From positions 91,038 to 155,037 of the forward strand of contig DATAZL010000001.1 of the NCBI GenBank assembly GCA_036272055.1: a DNA stretch of 64,000 nucleotides. The letters run 5' to 3'. Source of the stretch: DASZVB01 sp036272055. Lineage in GTDB: Bacteria > Myxococcota_A > Polyangia > Polyangiales > Polyangiaceae. The notes beneath the pieces are model-generated. The model was not told the DNA's origin, did no database searches, and saw nothing but the letters and a program-made list of their open reading frames with translations. This document shows positions 17,231-25,497 of this stretch, one piece after another. The first letter of the stretch is position 1. The number at the start of each line of letters is the position of its first letter. Made by a program: the position numbers and the translations under genes.

Positions 17231-18130
17231 CTATCGGCCTTCGTTGGGTGCCGTCATACGCGGAAGGGAAGGCTGAGGCACTCCGGGCGCCGTCGTCGCC
17301 GGGCGTTGTGGGTCAGTAAGGCGCCACGCCTTTTCCAGACGACGGCGTTGGATCCGATACAGGAAGCCCGGGACCGGTGGCGCCTGGCCGATTGCAGAAT
17401 CGTAGCCGCCGGTCACCGCCAGGAGCTGCGACTGATCAATCGTCGACGTTCGAAGGAGACTTCCGCAGGCACGAACCGTCGCGCGAGCCGCATCCTGAAG
17501 GCGCCAGAAGGAGAGTCCGACTGCGAGGAACTCGCCACCCACACCGAAGGCGAGGAGCGCGCTCGCCGCGCTTGCAACGGTCGCAGAGGTCATAGCGAGC
17601 GCGGCGTGCACGAATAGCCAGAGGAGGGCGACACCCAGACTCGTGCTCGTTCCCGCAAAGAGGAAGCAGAGCAGCGCAGCGGCTGCCGCATGGCGGGTGG
17701 AAAAAAAGGCGGACTGCTGAACAATGTGAACGACTCGCCCAGGCCCCGCGGGCATCGGCGAGTTGAAGTACGAGCCAATGGGAGCAGGATCCCAAGAGGC
17801 GACCTCGGTGCCCTCGGCGGCGCCGATAAGGATCGGCTCGGCGTCGACGGTGCGGCCGAGGCCGTCAGCGAGCACAAGACTTCTCCGAAGGTCGTCGCCG
17901 CGGGCTTGGTAACGGGTCGCCCAATGCTTCAGCAGCGTCGACGCGATGGGGATCGCCAGCGTGCATGCCGCTGGCACCGCGACCCAGGGACCTCGCAACC
18001 CCGTTCCAAGAACGGCTACGACAACGCCGACGAGCTGAACGAGGAGGACCAGCCCCCAGCGCAGTTTGGATGCCGAGTACTCGTTGCGCATCAGGTCGAT
18101 CGCTGTCGCCGTCGTTGCCCCACTGTTCAT
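17231..18130 (-). CDS. S-4TM pore-forming effector of the CBASS locus
   Basis: A 299-residue membrane protein with hydrophobic segments at about 25-44, 49-67, 148-165, 165-182 and 185-205, and a soluble region between the second and third. A short N-terminal helix with NEYSASKLRW precedes the first segment. This matches the S-4TM family of putative pore-forming effectors encoded beside CD-NTases, thought to open membranes when activated by a cyclic nucleotide. The start overlaps the stop of the CD-NTase gene (ATGA), showing translational coupling. The cyclic-nucleotide-sensing part is not identifiable by eye. Confidence 0.78.
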   Translation of the reverse strand: MNSGATTATAIDLMRNEYSASKLRWGLVLLVQLVGVVVAVLGTGLRGPWVAVPAACTLAIPIASTLLKHWATRYQARGDDLRRSLVLADGLGRTVDAEPILIGAAEGTEVASWDPAPIGSYFNSPMPAGPGRVVHIVQQSAFFSTRHAAAAALLCFLFAGTSTSLGVALLWLFVHAALAMTSATVASAASALLAFGVGGEFLAVGLSFWRLQDAARATVRACGSLLRTSTIDQSQLLAVTGGYDSAIGQAPPVPGFLYRIQRRRLEKAWRLTDPQRPATTAPGVPQPSLPRMTAPNEGR

Positions 18131-19038
18131 CCGGGAAACCTATCGTTGAATGCCATCTGCCACTGCCTGAGAGCCTCGCGGTAGTTGCCGGCCGATTCGG
18201 CTTGCACGGCCGCGTCGGCGTGTCGCGCCGAGTCGTCGACCGTCCGGACCGCCTGAGCCCTCTTGGCGCTGGTAGCAGCAGCCTCAATTCGCCCGGAAAT
18301 GTCCAACGGGTCGTTCAGCGCCGAGCAACCCCGATTCGACAGGATCACGAGGAGGTCCCGGAAGATCTCGGCGTACGAACGGGCGCCTTCGCAGACACCC
18401 TCGTGCGCGAGGAGAAGTTCGGCGTGGAAGCCGCTCAAGGGAACGACGACACTCCGTGTGCATCGCCAGTACTTGAAGATCTGCGCCGCGTATTTGAGCT
18501 TTCCGCCGGCGCGGCCGTCCGCCTCCGCGACGAGACGGTTGTGGCTGCTCGGCGACGTGACCAGCCAGCCCCCCGCGCCGTCCGGTATGCCGTATACGGG
18601 GTGATTGTACGGGCCCCCCTGCTGCAGATAGCAGGCCGGTACCACGTCCACTGGGTGCTGGCCGTCGTTGAAGCCGACGACCACGGCCTGCCCGTCCTTG
18701 CCGACCATCGTGCCGGGGAAGCGATCTTGGAGAGCGAGTCGAACATCCGCTAGGACCGTCGTCGAGCGTTTAAGACTGTCGCCCCACGTGAGAGATCGCT
18801 TCCGAAGGACGACGAGAAGATCCACGTCGCTGCTTCCATGGATGGCGGTATCTCGAGCGAAGCTACCGATGATTTCCGCCTTGCTGAAGTCCAGGCGGTT
18901 CTCGATCGCACGAGCAATCGTGAACCGATGCGAATCGAAAAGAGCAACGTCGCGCGAGGTCAGCTGCGCTCGCGCGACGATCTTCGAGAACGACACGGCG
19001 ACGGGGCTCTGCGTGATCGCATGCGAGTAGACGTTCAC
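18127..19038 (-). CDS. CD-NTase (cGAS/DncV-like nucleotidyltransferase) of a CBASS system
   Basis: A 303-residue protein from GTG 19038, with GGAGG four bases before it. The nucleotidyltransferase signature is complete: G58-S59 in IIGSFARDTAIHG, D71 and D73 in SSDVDLLVVL, and the third acid D131 in HPVDVVPA. These coordinate Mg2+ for synthesis of a cyclic oligonucleotide after phage sensing. The helical C-terminal half (KYAAQIFKYWR and onward) fits the CD-NTase fold. The coupled S-4TM effector downstream makes this a short CBASS system; no E1/E2-type or HORMA/TRIP13 accessory genes are seen, so a type I-like layout is likely. The product nucleotide cannot be read from the sequence. Confidence 0.85.
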   Translation of the reverse strand: MNVYSHAITQSPVAVSFSKIVARAQLTSRDVALFDSHRFTIARAIENRLDFSKAEIIGSFARDTAIHGSSDVDLLVVLRKRSLTWGDSLKRSTTVLADVRLALQDRFPGTMVGKDGQAVVVGFNDGQHPVDVVPACYLQQGGPYNHPVYGIPDGAGGWLVTSPSSHNRLVAEADGRAGGKLKYAAQIFKYWRCTRSVVVPLSGFHAELLLAHEGVCEGARSYAEIFRDLLVILSNRGCSALNDPLDISGRIEAAATSAKRAQAVRTVDDSARHADAAVQAESAGNYREALRQWQMAFNDRFPG

Positions 19039-19048
19039 GGTGCCTCCT

Positions 19049-19375
19049 TCACGCGGCACGAAGACCGAAGCGGCGCCGAAGCCGCATCAGGAACGGCCAG
19101 ACCTGCGCGACGTCAGGGGGATTCTCGTCCAGCCCGTAGGCACGCCAGAGCTCGAAGAGCTCCTTCTCCGCCTTGTTCGGCGGTCTGCCGCCACCACCCC
19201 CGGAGCAGCACGGCGTGGAAAGGCGGATGTTGATGTCGTCCGTGCGAAGACGGATCGCGACGCACGGCATCTCGCCGCTGTTCCTTCTCATGTTGATGCT
19301 CTGGTGCACCCACTGCGCGTCAGCGGCGTCGAGAACGCGCTCCTCGGTGCCGATTCGGATCGTTGCGTCGATCAT
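19049..19375 (-). CDS. Small Cys/Gly-loop protein leading the CBASS operon
   Basis: A 108-residue protein with ATG at 19375 preceded by GAAAGG. The N-terminal half looks beta-rich (MIDATIRIG, CVAIRLRTDDINIRLS), the centre has an unusual TPCCSGGGGGRPP loop, and the C-terminal half is helical (KAEKELFELWRAYGL, FLMRLRRRFGL). It is the first cistron after the shared-motif promoter and ends 10 bases before the CD-NTase start, so it is surely co-transcribed. I do not recognise the family. The Cys-Cys/Gly loop could be a processing or metal site. It may be an unrecorded CBASS accessory protein. Confidence 0.6.
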   Translation of the reverse strand: MIDATIRIGTEERVLDAADAQWVHQSINMRRNSGEMPCVAIRLRTDDINIRLSTPCCSGGGGGRPPNKAEKELFELWRAYGLDENPPDVAQVWPFLMRLRRRFGLRAA

Positions 19376-19411
19376 GATGTTGCCTTTCAGTGCATGTCCG
19401 TTCGCCGCTCA

Positions 19412-19452
19412 AATATCCACAAACCTCCGTCACGATGTCAAGTACTGCTGTC
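19412..19452 (-). promoter_or_regulatory. CBASS operon promoter with operator-like motif
   Basis: On the minus strand, TTGACA (plus positions 19436-19441), a 17-base spacer and GGATAT (19413-19418) precede the first CBASS cistron by about 40 bases. Overlapping and extending upstream of the -35, the plus strand reads TGTCAAGTACTGCTGTC (19436-19452). The same 17 bases with two differences occur at the HTH gene promoter (20659-20675), so both are likely controlled by the CapH-like repressor. Confidence 0.6.
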
Positions 19453-19749
19453 GTACAGCTACACGGATCGCGACCGCGGCTACCGTGCAACAGTCGGAAA
19501 TGGTTATTGCTTCAGGCTCTTCATGGTCCCTACGGAAAGCGGAGCGTGCCGCCCGGTACATTGAGCAGGTGCATCTGAAAGAGTGCCCACATGAGCGGAA
19601 CGCGCTGGAGCATCCGCCTACTCGTACCTGCCCCCCGAGTCGTCACCTGGTCACCAGGCGCGAGTGGAGCACCTCGATCTAGCAGACCAATCGGACGACG
19701 GAGCGGAGGTCCGGCGTGGTTCCAACGATGGGACGCTTGGAAGCGTGAG
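19453..19749. other. Intergenic region between the CBASS operon and the CapP-like gene
   Basis: No supported gene. The only structured element noticed is the 13-bp dyad CCTGGTCACCAGG (19646-19658), whose role is unknown; it may be a transcription-end signal for the ImmA-type gene or a second binding site. Confidence 0.35.
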
Positions 19750-20277
19750 CTAAAGAAGGCCGAGCACGGTCAGCCGGATCGTCATCGCCTGTTCGCTGAC
19801 CTTGAACGCTCGCGCGAGGTCCGTCACGACGGTGTCGGAAACTGGCGCATGCCCTGCGCGCATCACGACGCTACGGACCGCCTTCTCCGGCATCAAGAGC
19901 GACGCGGCGAACTGGTTCGCTTCGATCTCCATGCGATCCTCGCCCGTTGACGAGCGTGGACTCCTCATACGGATCACGTGTCCCCGATCAACGTGAACGT
20001 GCTCGTTGTCACCGAACTGGTGCGCGAGTTCGTGATGTCCAATCTCATGCGCGATCGTGAATCGCTGACGGACGAGTGCGTCCTGTTTCCGCACGCAGAT
20101 CCTCGTGTGCTCGCCATCCGCAATGAGTAGACCCGAAACGTCATCGGCAAGATCAGTCTTGATCAGATCGAGGCCGAGGATGCGAGCGATCTTCTCCAGG
20201 TTGATCGGGATCGAATCTTCTTCCCCGCACTCGACAAGGAGGCGTTCGGCTCTTCGACGAACCGAATGGAAGTTCAT
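19750..20277 (-). CDS. ImmA/IrrE-family protease, CapP-like regulator of CBASS
   Basis: A 175-residue protein with H77-E78-I-G-H81 in FTIAHEIGHHELAHQF and the following EIEANQFAASLLMP helix, both diagnostic of ImmA/IrrE metallopeptidases. It overlaps the upstream HTH gene by 4 bases (ATGA) and lies upstream of a CBASS operon in the same orientation. In characterised CBASS loci, CapP is an ImmA-like protease that cleaves the repressor CapH after DNA damage; the arrangement here fits that model. The functional assignment is inferred from gene pairing, position and the shared promoter motif. Confidence 0.8.
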   Translation of the reverse strand: MNFHSVRRRAERLLVECGEEDSIPINLEKIARILGLDLIKTDLADDVSGLLIADGEHTRICVRKQDALVRQRFTIAHEIGHHELAHQFGDNEHVHVDRGHVIRMRSPRSSTGEDRMEIEANQFAASLLMPEKAVRSVVMRAGHAPVSDTVVTDLARAFKVSEQAMTIRLTVLGLL

Positions 20278-20624
20278 TTCGTGCGCCCGCCGGTCCGCTG
20301 AAGACGCTGCGCCATCGCTCGAGCCTTCGTCTTCGAGAGAGACAACTTCGCGGCGAGCTCCTTCTCGAGATTCGCCCTCTCCGGCTGCTGACGCGGGAGC
20401 GCGGGCAGTAGGTCCTGAACGGGTACGGAGAGCGCTGCGGCGAGCTGGATGATGGTGTGTGCCAGAACGCGCTGCTTCGCGTTCTCGATGTTCGCCAAGC
20501 TCGCGCGCGTCAGCGGTGGGTCAATTGCCTTCCCGAGGTCTTCCTGGGTCATGCCGGCTCGCTTCCGATATCCCTGAATTCTTTTTCCGAGTTCCTCGTA
20601 GAACGGCTCAAGCTCGCTCGCCAT
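20274..20624 (-). CDS. HTH repressor, CapH-like
   Basis: A 116-residue protein with an XRE-type helix-turn-helix at about residues 12-66 (YRKRAGMTQEDLGKAIDPPL then TRASLANIENAKQRV), followed by a basic helical tail rich in Lys and Arg. ATG start. It is translationally coupled to the ImmA-type gene. Its own promoter region and the CBASS promoter share a 17-bp motif differing at two positions, consistent with one repressor controlling both. This resembles CapH, the CBASS repressor cleaved by CapP. Confidence 0.78.
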   Translation of the reverse strand: MASELEPFYEELGKRIQGYRKRAGMTQEDLGKAIDPPLTRASLANIENAKQRVLAHTIIQLAAALSVPVQDLLPALPRQQPERANLEKELAAKLSLSKTKARAMAQRLQRTGGRTK

Positions 20625-20645
20625 GGTGCCACAGAACGTAGCGAG

Positions 20646-20675
20646 ATGCAGGCTCGCTTGTCAAGTAATACTGTC
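20646..20675 (-). promoter_or_regulatory. Promoter of the HTH/ImmA pair with the shared operator motif
   Basis: The plus strand reads TGTCAAGTAATACTGTC at 20659-20675; its complement carries TTGACA as a -35 element for the minus-strand HTH gene. The core AGTAATACT is a near-perfect dyad. The match to 19436-19452 is 15 of 17 bases, and in both places the motif starts at the -35. The corresponding -10 (about 17 bases further) is weak. Confidence 0.6.
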
Positions 20676-20822
20676 CATCGTCCCTTCTGTACGGGCTGGC
20701 AATCCCTCAATATTGCAGCATAAGGTCGCGGTCCGAACGGCCCCGGCTGCCTTCGCTCACCGCCACCGTCGCGCGTCAGTCCGGTGGATGCATGGCGCGT
20801 CACGCCCCTGGTCCCCAGACCG

Positions 20823-23399
20823 TTACGAAGCCGCCGCCGCGACCAACCTCGGAGCGAGACGTTCCCAGTCGAGAACCGTGGCGAACCGACGCAGAACCGG
20901 CCTCCCATCCTCGTGCTCAGGATCGGCGACGAAGATCTTCTGGCCTTCGAGGCTCAGTACATATTCGACGGCGCACTTGCCGTTGGGCATGTCGAGGCGA
21001 ACGAAGTCGCCGCGGCGCACCGGTCTGTCTAGCGTTGGTGCCCCCTTCGGATCGGATTCGAGCAGCGCAAGCGCCTCGGCCCATCCTTGGTGGTCGCGCA
21101 GCCAGCTGAGCGGACTGCTCCGCCAGCGGCGCATCGACGTCATCGTCTCACGGAGGATCGTCTGCGCGCCTTCGTCGAGGGCGACCTCGCGCAGCACCCA
21201 TGCGAGACGAGACACCCAGTGGTAGTCCCACTCCTCCTCTTCGTCAGGGTGCGCCCGCAGCGTCCGTCGATCGATCACGCATTCCCAGCCGACCCACCCG
21301 AGCAGCGCGAGGAGCAGCGAGGCCTCCTGCCACGGACCATCGCCAAGTTCGCTGCGAGCGATCGCTATCGGCGTTTGCGTCGACGTCGCGAAGTGCCCTG
21401 CCACATCCCAGAAGAACTGGTTGCGCGCCTCTTCTGGCACGACACTCTCGCCGTTTGGGAGCCACTTGAATGTGGCATCCGACCGTCGTAGCCAGCCCAC
21501 GACGCCGACAACCGCCGCGAGCTGCGCCACGACAGACGCGGCGGCTTCGGGCGAGCCTTCGAGCTGCTCGAGCCGCTCGCTCATCCGCGTCAGCAGCCTC
21601 TTCACCTTGCGGTGGCACGCGCGAAGCGTCACCTCGCCGTCAACCGGTTCGCCGGGTGGATCGGGCGGCGGCTCGTCCTGCGGCTCGACGCGCTCCAGAT
21701 CCTTTTCCTCGACCTCGGGAGTAGCCGCTGGGGCGCCGTGCTCGTTCAGGCTTTGCCCGATGCGATAGATCAACAGGTCGAGCACGACGGCGAGGTTCCG
21801 GTCGGCGATTGACTTGCGAACCGGTCGTCGTCGTTTGACCTCTTCCAGGGGGATCGAGAGGTCTCCGACTGGCGCTGCCGACGGCGCGTCTCGGTTCGAC
21901 TGCGCATGGAGTTCTCCTTTTCGGAAGCGCACTCCGTCCTCGTCGAAGATAGCTTTCTCGATGATCTGCATGACGTTGCCGAGTTGCGTGGGATCCGCCT
22001 CCATCGCGCCGAGCGCGCTACGCAGCTCACCCTGCACGCTACTCGAGCCCTTCCCCGGTTGGAGACGCGACACATGATGAACGATCGCGAACGAAGGCGC
22101 GGCGCCGCGAAGCTCGACCAGTGACGCGGCTTCGACCACCCCGGCGGCAGCCGTCACTGTCAACATGTCCTCCGCTCGAGACCACGAAAGGCCCTCGAAG
22201 ATACCGTTGTCCCGGGTATGTAGCCCGACCATCGCGACCTCGACGGAAGTCCGCATGCCTCGTACGACGACGGTCTCGCCCTCGGCGACCGCTATCTGTA
22301 CACGCTCTGTACCGTTCCTCTCATCACTGGCGCTCTCCATGCGCTCTTTGACGAGCTCCCACTGGGTCTCCGACACCTCCGGTGCGGCTTGAAAAAGCCC
22401 AAGCGCGAGGTTCTCGAGGATCGCTTCTTCGGGGTCCACTCGAGCAAGGACCGCCTCCGCGTTGGATCCCGTGTCGAGCCACGCGGCCCGGCTGGGATTG
22501 GCGCTGCCCGTGACGAGAAGCCTGCGCTGGCTACCCTCGATCCACAGCATCTTCGCGTGAAGTGGCGGCACTCCGTCCTCCTCGGAGTCCGCACCACGGC
22601 CCGCCAGCTGTGCAAGGACGGCGCGGACATCGACGAACCGGGCGCCCACCAAGCGTCGGGCCGTTGCGACATCGATCTTCGAGAAGGAGGGATCGATTCC
22701 GACGACGAGCTCCGCAGGGCGCAGTTCCTCGAGCAGCCGACGAAGAAAGGTGAGTTCGTGATCGAAGTACGGACCGATCACGGTTACGCGCGAGCATCGG
22801 CCTCGAAGGTGAGAGCGAAGCTGGTCCCAGAGCGAAGGGGTTGACCCTGGCGCAGACCAGAGAAGAAGCTCGCGTGCCTCGGTGGGGGTCGGACCGCGGA
22901 GCCACGGGGCCGAGTCTTCGACCGCTCTCAGAAACTGTTCGACGAAGGCCGGTTGGCCGTGCGTCCAGACATGAATGGCCTCGAGGGCAGCGCGGGCGAC
23001 TGCGACGCTCCCACGGTCGCGCGGTTCGATCGCGATGAGGTTCGTGACCTCCGCGTTCCCTCCGAATCCGCCGAACGTGAGGTTGTGACTGCCGACCAGT
23101 ACCTTGCCGCTCTTCTTCCCGAGGAGAAGGTGCACCTTCGGGTGGAAGGCGCCCGGTGCTGATACGGGGACGAGGAGATACGAGCTCCCGGCGAGCTCGG
23201 GCCGCAAGTCGGGCGACGCCAGGGCAGCGCCACACTGCGCGCTGTCGACGAGCACGATCTGATGCAGACAGCCCGCGCCGAGCAGCCGTCGATGCACGAC
23301 CGTCTCGTAGAACGGAAAATGAATCGCATACGTCGTGGCGATGGAAGCCTCGAAGCGCCCGGCACGAAGCTCATCGAGCAGTGAGATTCGCTCAACCAC
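20823..23399 (-). CDS. Large phospholipase D-like protein with two HKD-like motifs
   Basis: An 858-residue protein. The N-terminal third is a complete PLD-type fold with two HxK motifs: H86-P-K88 followed by GSHN (103-106), and H281-A-K283 followed by GSAN (298-301). The Asp of a strict HKD is not obvious in either. Proteins of this kind act as nucleases or as helicase-associated effectors in defence loci. The remaining 500 residues are unrecognised; they hold acidic linkers near 570-600 (EVEEKDLERVEPQDEPPPDP) and a Trp-rich end. It overlaps the 546-residue upstream gene by 8 bases, so the two form a cassette. A defence role is inferred from location and partner. Confidence 0.7.
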   Translation of the reverse strand: MVERISLLDELRAGRFEASIATTYAIHFPFYETVVHRRLLGAGCLHQIVLVDSAQCGAALASPDLRPELAGSSYLLVPVSAPGAFHPKVHLLLGKKSGKVLVGSHNLTFGGFGGNAEVTNLIAIEPRDRGSVAVARAALEAIHVWTHGQPAFVEQFLRAVEDSAPWLRGPTPTEARELLLWSAPGSTPSLWDQLRSHLRGRCSRVTVIGPYFDHELTFLRRLLEELRPAELVVGIDPSFSKIDVATARRLVGARFVDVRAVLAQLAGRGADSEEDGVPPLHAKMLWIEGSQRRLLVTGSANPSRAAWLDTGSNAEAVLARVDPEEAILENLALGLFQAAPEVSETQWELVKERMESASDERNGTERVQIAVAEGETVVVRGMRTSVEVAMVGLHTRDNGIFEGLSWSRAEDMLTVTAAAGVVEAASLVELRGAAPSFAIVHHVSRLQPGKGSSSVQGELRSALGAMEADPTQLGNVMQIIEKAIFDEDGVRFRKGELHAQSNRDAPSAAPVGDLSIPLEEVKRRRPVRKSIADRNLAVVLDLLIYRIGQSLNEHGAPAATPEVEEKDLERVEPQDEPPPDPPGEPVDGEVTLRACHRKVKRLLTRMSERLEQLEGSPEAAASVVAQLAAVVGVVGWLRRSDATFKWLPNGESVVPEEARNQFFWDVAGHFATSTQTPIAIARSELGDGPWQEASLLLALLGWVGWECVIDRRTLRAHPDEEEEWDYHWVSRLAWVLREVALDEGAQTILRETMTSMRRWRSSPLSWLRDHQGWAEALALLESDPKGAPTLDRPVRRGDFVRLDMPNGKCAVEYVLSLEGQKIFVADPEHEDGRPVLRRFATVLDWERLAPRLVAAAAS

Positions 23400-25032
23400 G
23401 GATCTCTCCCAGCAGCGTTTTGCCCAGTGCCTTCAGATAGGGTCGCCCCTCGTCATCATACGCGATGAGATCCAGGTCGTGCAGCATCCCGACCGCCTTC
23501 TGAATGCGAGGGATGGTAAACGACGGGCCCGGCGCATCGACGACGCGAAGCTCACCGTCGAACGGGCGAACCTTGAACGTGTCGCGTGGGGGAAACCCAG
23601 CGAGCTTCTGCATCGCCACTCGAAAGTGCGTCTCGATGGTCCAGGTCGTGAACTCGCGGAGAACTTGCTCCAGGCTCATCGCGCGCCAGCGCGTGGTGGC
23701 ACGCACCAGGACCGAACGCAGATTGATGGGATATCGGTCGAAGTAGCCGATATCGAACGTGCATCCGTCGTACGGGTCGCTCTCGGCGCCTCGGACCACG
23801 ATGGCGAGTAGCACCCGCACGGCGCCGTCCAGCGCAACGGTTGGTTCCGGAGAACGCTCACGTGCAGCATCGAGGACACGCCATGCCGCCTGCATCTCGT
23901 GACCTTCATCGTTCCAGTGACTAACTGGCGGAAACTCCCGTCGCGCCCGCTCGACGTGACTCGCGAAGGTCTCACCGCTCGTGAGCTGCAGCGCCCTTCC
24001 CGCCGGTGAGGTCGAGAGAAGATCGGCCAGCGCACTCGAACTTGGGGCTTGCGTACATTTCGACGCGATCGCGGTCTCCAGCGCCACCCAGAAGAGCGTC
24101 TGCGCGACGACTGATAGGAGTTCGTTGCGTTGATAGACGCCCCACGCTCGTCTCACCAGATTCATAGCGTCGGGCAGCGCCCAGGTGGACCCATCCGCGA
24201 ACGCGCCCGCATACACAGAAGCGCGAAACTCACTCTCGAACGAGGTGTCCTCGCGTCTCTGACCACCCTCGATGAGATCGAGCATCAGGCCGAGTGTCAT
24301 GCGACGCGGAAGCGCTTCTGCTCCTTGCTTGCCCGTCCTGTCGGTGAAGAACTCGAGAAGCGCTGTCTGTTCGACCGCATTGTCCTTGAGCCGGCACGGG
24401 CAGAACGACGCGAGCGCATCGAGATCGGCGAGCGTGCAGACATCCCGTTCGAGCACCTTGAAGAAGGCGTCGGCGTCGTTTCCCTTGTCGAACGCTTCCG
24501 CGAGCGGTGCTCCCCGCTCCAGGGTAAACTTCACCTGTCCCGTGCGTGTGTCCCCGCCAAGAATTCCCGAGTCGCGCAGAGGACCGAAATAGTACTGCCC
24601 AAGGCCGCCCAGAGGATTCAAGAAGTAGCGGTCCTTCCCATCGTCCAGAGTCGCATGCGTCGACAGCCGCAGACGACCGCGCGGCGTCAGCGCATCAAGC
24701 GCGGGCACCAGCACATCGCGACCAACCATCGCGGCGCCATGGAGATCGGGATGCTCTTCTCGCACGACGCCATGCCTCGCGCCGATGAGGGCGAACAGAC
24801 ACTCCGCTCGTCGAAGCGTCATCTGCAGCTTCTCCGTGTCGCCTCCCGCGACGCGCCGTCCGTACGACCAGAGGAACCAAGGGTAGAAGCTGTAGTAGCG
24901 CGCCCGTGAAGTGACGTTCGTGATGCCCGGCAGAAGATCCGTGAAGATCGATACGCACGGCGCCTGAGTCCCCAGGTGATCTTGCCCCGTGACAACGGGC
25001 GCGGGCTTGACCCATGCGGTTGCGGTCGACAT
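23392..25032 (-). CDS. Unrecognised 546-residue protein partnered with the PLD-like protein
   Basis: ATG at 25032 with GAGAGGG upstream. The N-terminal motif ITNVTSRARYYSFYPWFLW is striking and looks like a conserved family signature. Later blocks include PLGGLGQYYFGPLRDSGIL and CPCRLKDNAVEQTALLEFF. The C-terminal 80 residues (FTIPRIQKAVGMLHDLDLIA then YDDEGRPYLKALGKTLLGEI) look like a winged-helix-type DNA-binding region. No catalytic motif is recognised. It precedes and overlaps the PLD-like gene, suggesting a recognition subunit for a nuclease-type effector. Function is unknown; the pairing is the main clue. Confidence 0.6.
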   Translation of the reverse strand: MSTATAWVKPAPVVTGQDHLGTQAPCVSIFTDLLPGITNVTSRARYYSFYPWFLWSYGRRVAGGDTEKLQMTLRRAECLFALIGARHGVVREEHPDLHGAAMVGRDVLVPALDALTPRGRLRLSTHATLDDGKDRYFLNPLGGLGQYYFGPLRDSGILGGDTRTGQVKFTLERGAPLAEAFDKGNDADAFFKVLERDVCTLADLDALASFCPCRLKDNAVEQTALLEFFTDRTGKQGAEALPRRMTLGLMLDLIEGGQRREDTSFESEFRASVYAGAFADGSTWALPDAMNLVRRAWGVYQRNELLSVVAQTLFWVALETAIASKCTQAPSSSALADLLSTSPAGRALQLTSGETFASHVERARREFPPVSHWNDEGHEMQAAWRVLDAARERSPEPTVALDGAVRVLLAIVVRGAESDPYDGCTFDIGYFDRYPINLRSVLVRATTRWRAMSLEQVLREFTTWTIETHFRVAMQKLAGFPPRDTFKVRPFDGELRVVDAPGPSFTIPRIQKAVGMLHDLDLIAYDDEGRPYLKALGKTLLGEIRG

Positions 25033-25497
25033 CCCTCTCTACGATATTCTCACGCACGCCATCGCCTCACCAGCACGCTCTTGGACGGCTTAGGGGCGAG
25101 TAGGCGTACTACGCCAATTCCCGCGGCCGACATCGAGGCGATTGTCCTCGTTGAGCGACGGACGAAGGACTCTGCCAACGGGCTGGTGCGAAGCGTCGAG
25201 ACGCCGGCACCAGCGAATCGCGCGACTACCGCAATACGGCGCGAGAAAGTCCGCAGCGCGTGGACGCCGTTGCTGTCGCAGGCAACACTCCCGATCTCGG
25301 TCGTCGGAGTTTGTGCAGTCGTAAAGATGACCATGCCAAACTTTCAGCGCAGTCATCAAGCGACTGCTTGATTTGCCGTCCCCAAGAGCGCACCGTCGGA
25401 GGCCGGCTCAAGAGTTCGGGCAATGTCCGAGCGGGGGAGGAAGGCGATGGCATTCAACACCGAAAGCGACGTAGCTCACGGGTCCGGAGACCGGAGG
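25033..25497. other. Intergenic region with a 13-bp dyad
   Basis: A 465-base divergent gap between the two-gene cassette (minus) and the protease gene (plus). The dyad GGCGTACTACGCC (25103-25115) lies about 70 bases before the minus-strand start and is a candidate operator. An in-frame extension of the protease gene back to 25423 is possible but is less likely than the ATG at 25498. No other gene is supported. Confidence 0.4.

Noticed and set aside
25050..25334. 94-residue minus-strand frame in the gap upstream of the protease gene
   Set aside because: No recognisable motif, no ribosome site and composition like noncoding GC-rich DNA; it also overlaps the likely promoter region of the PLD cassette.
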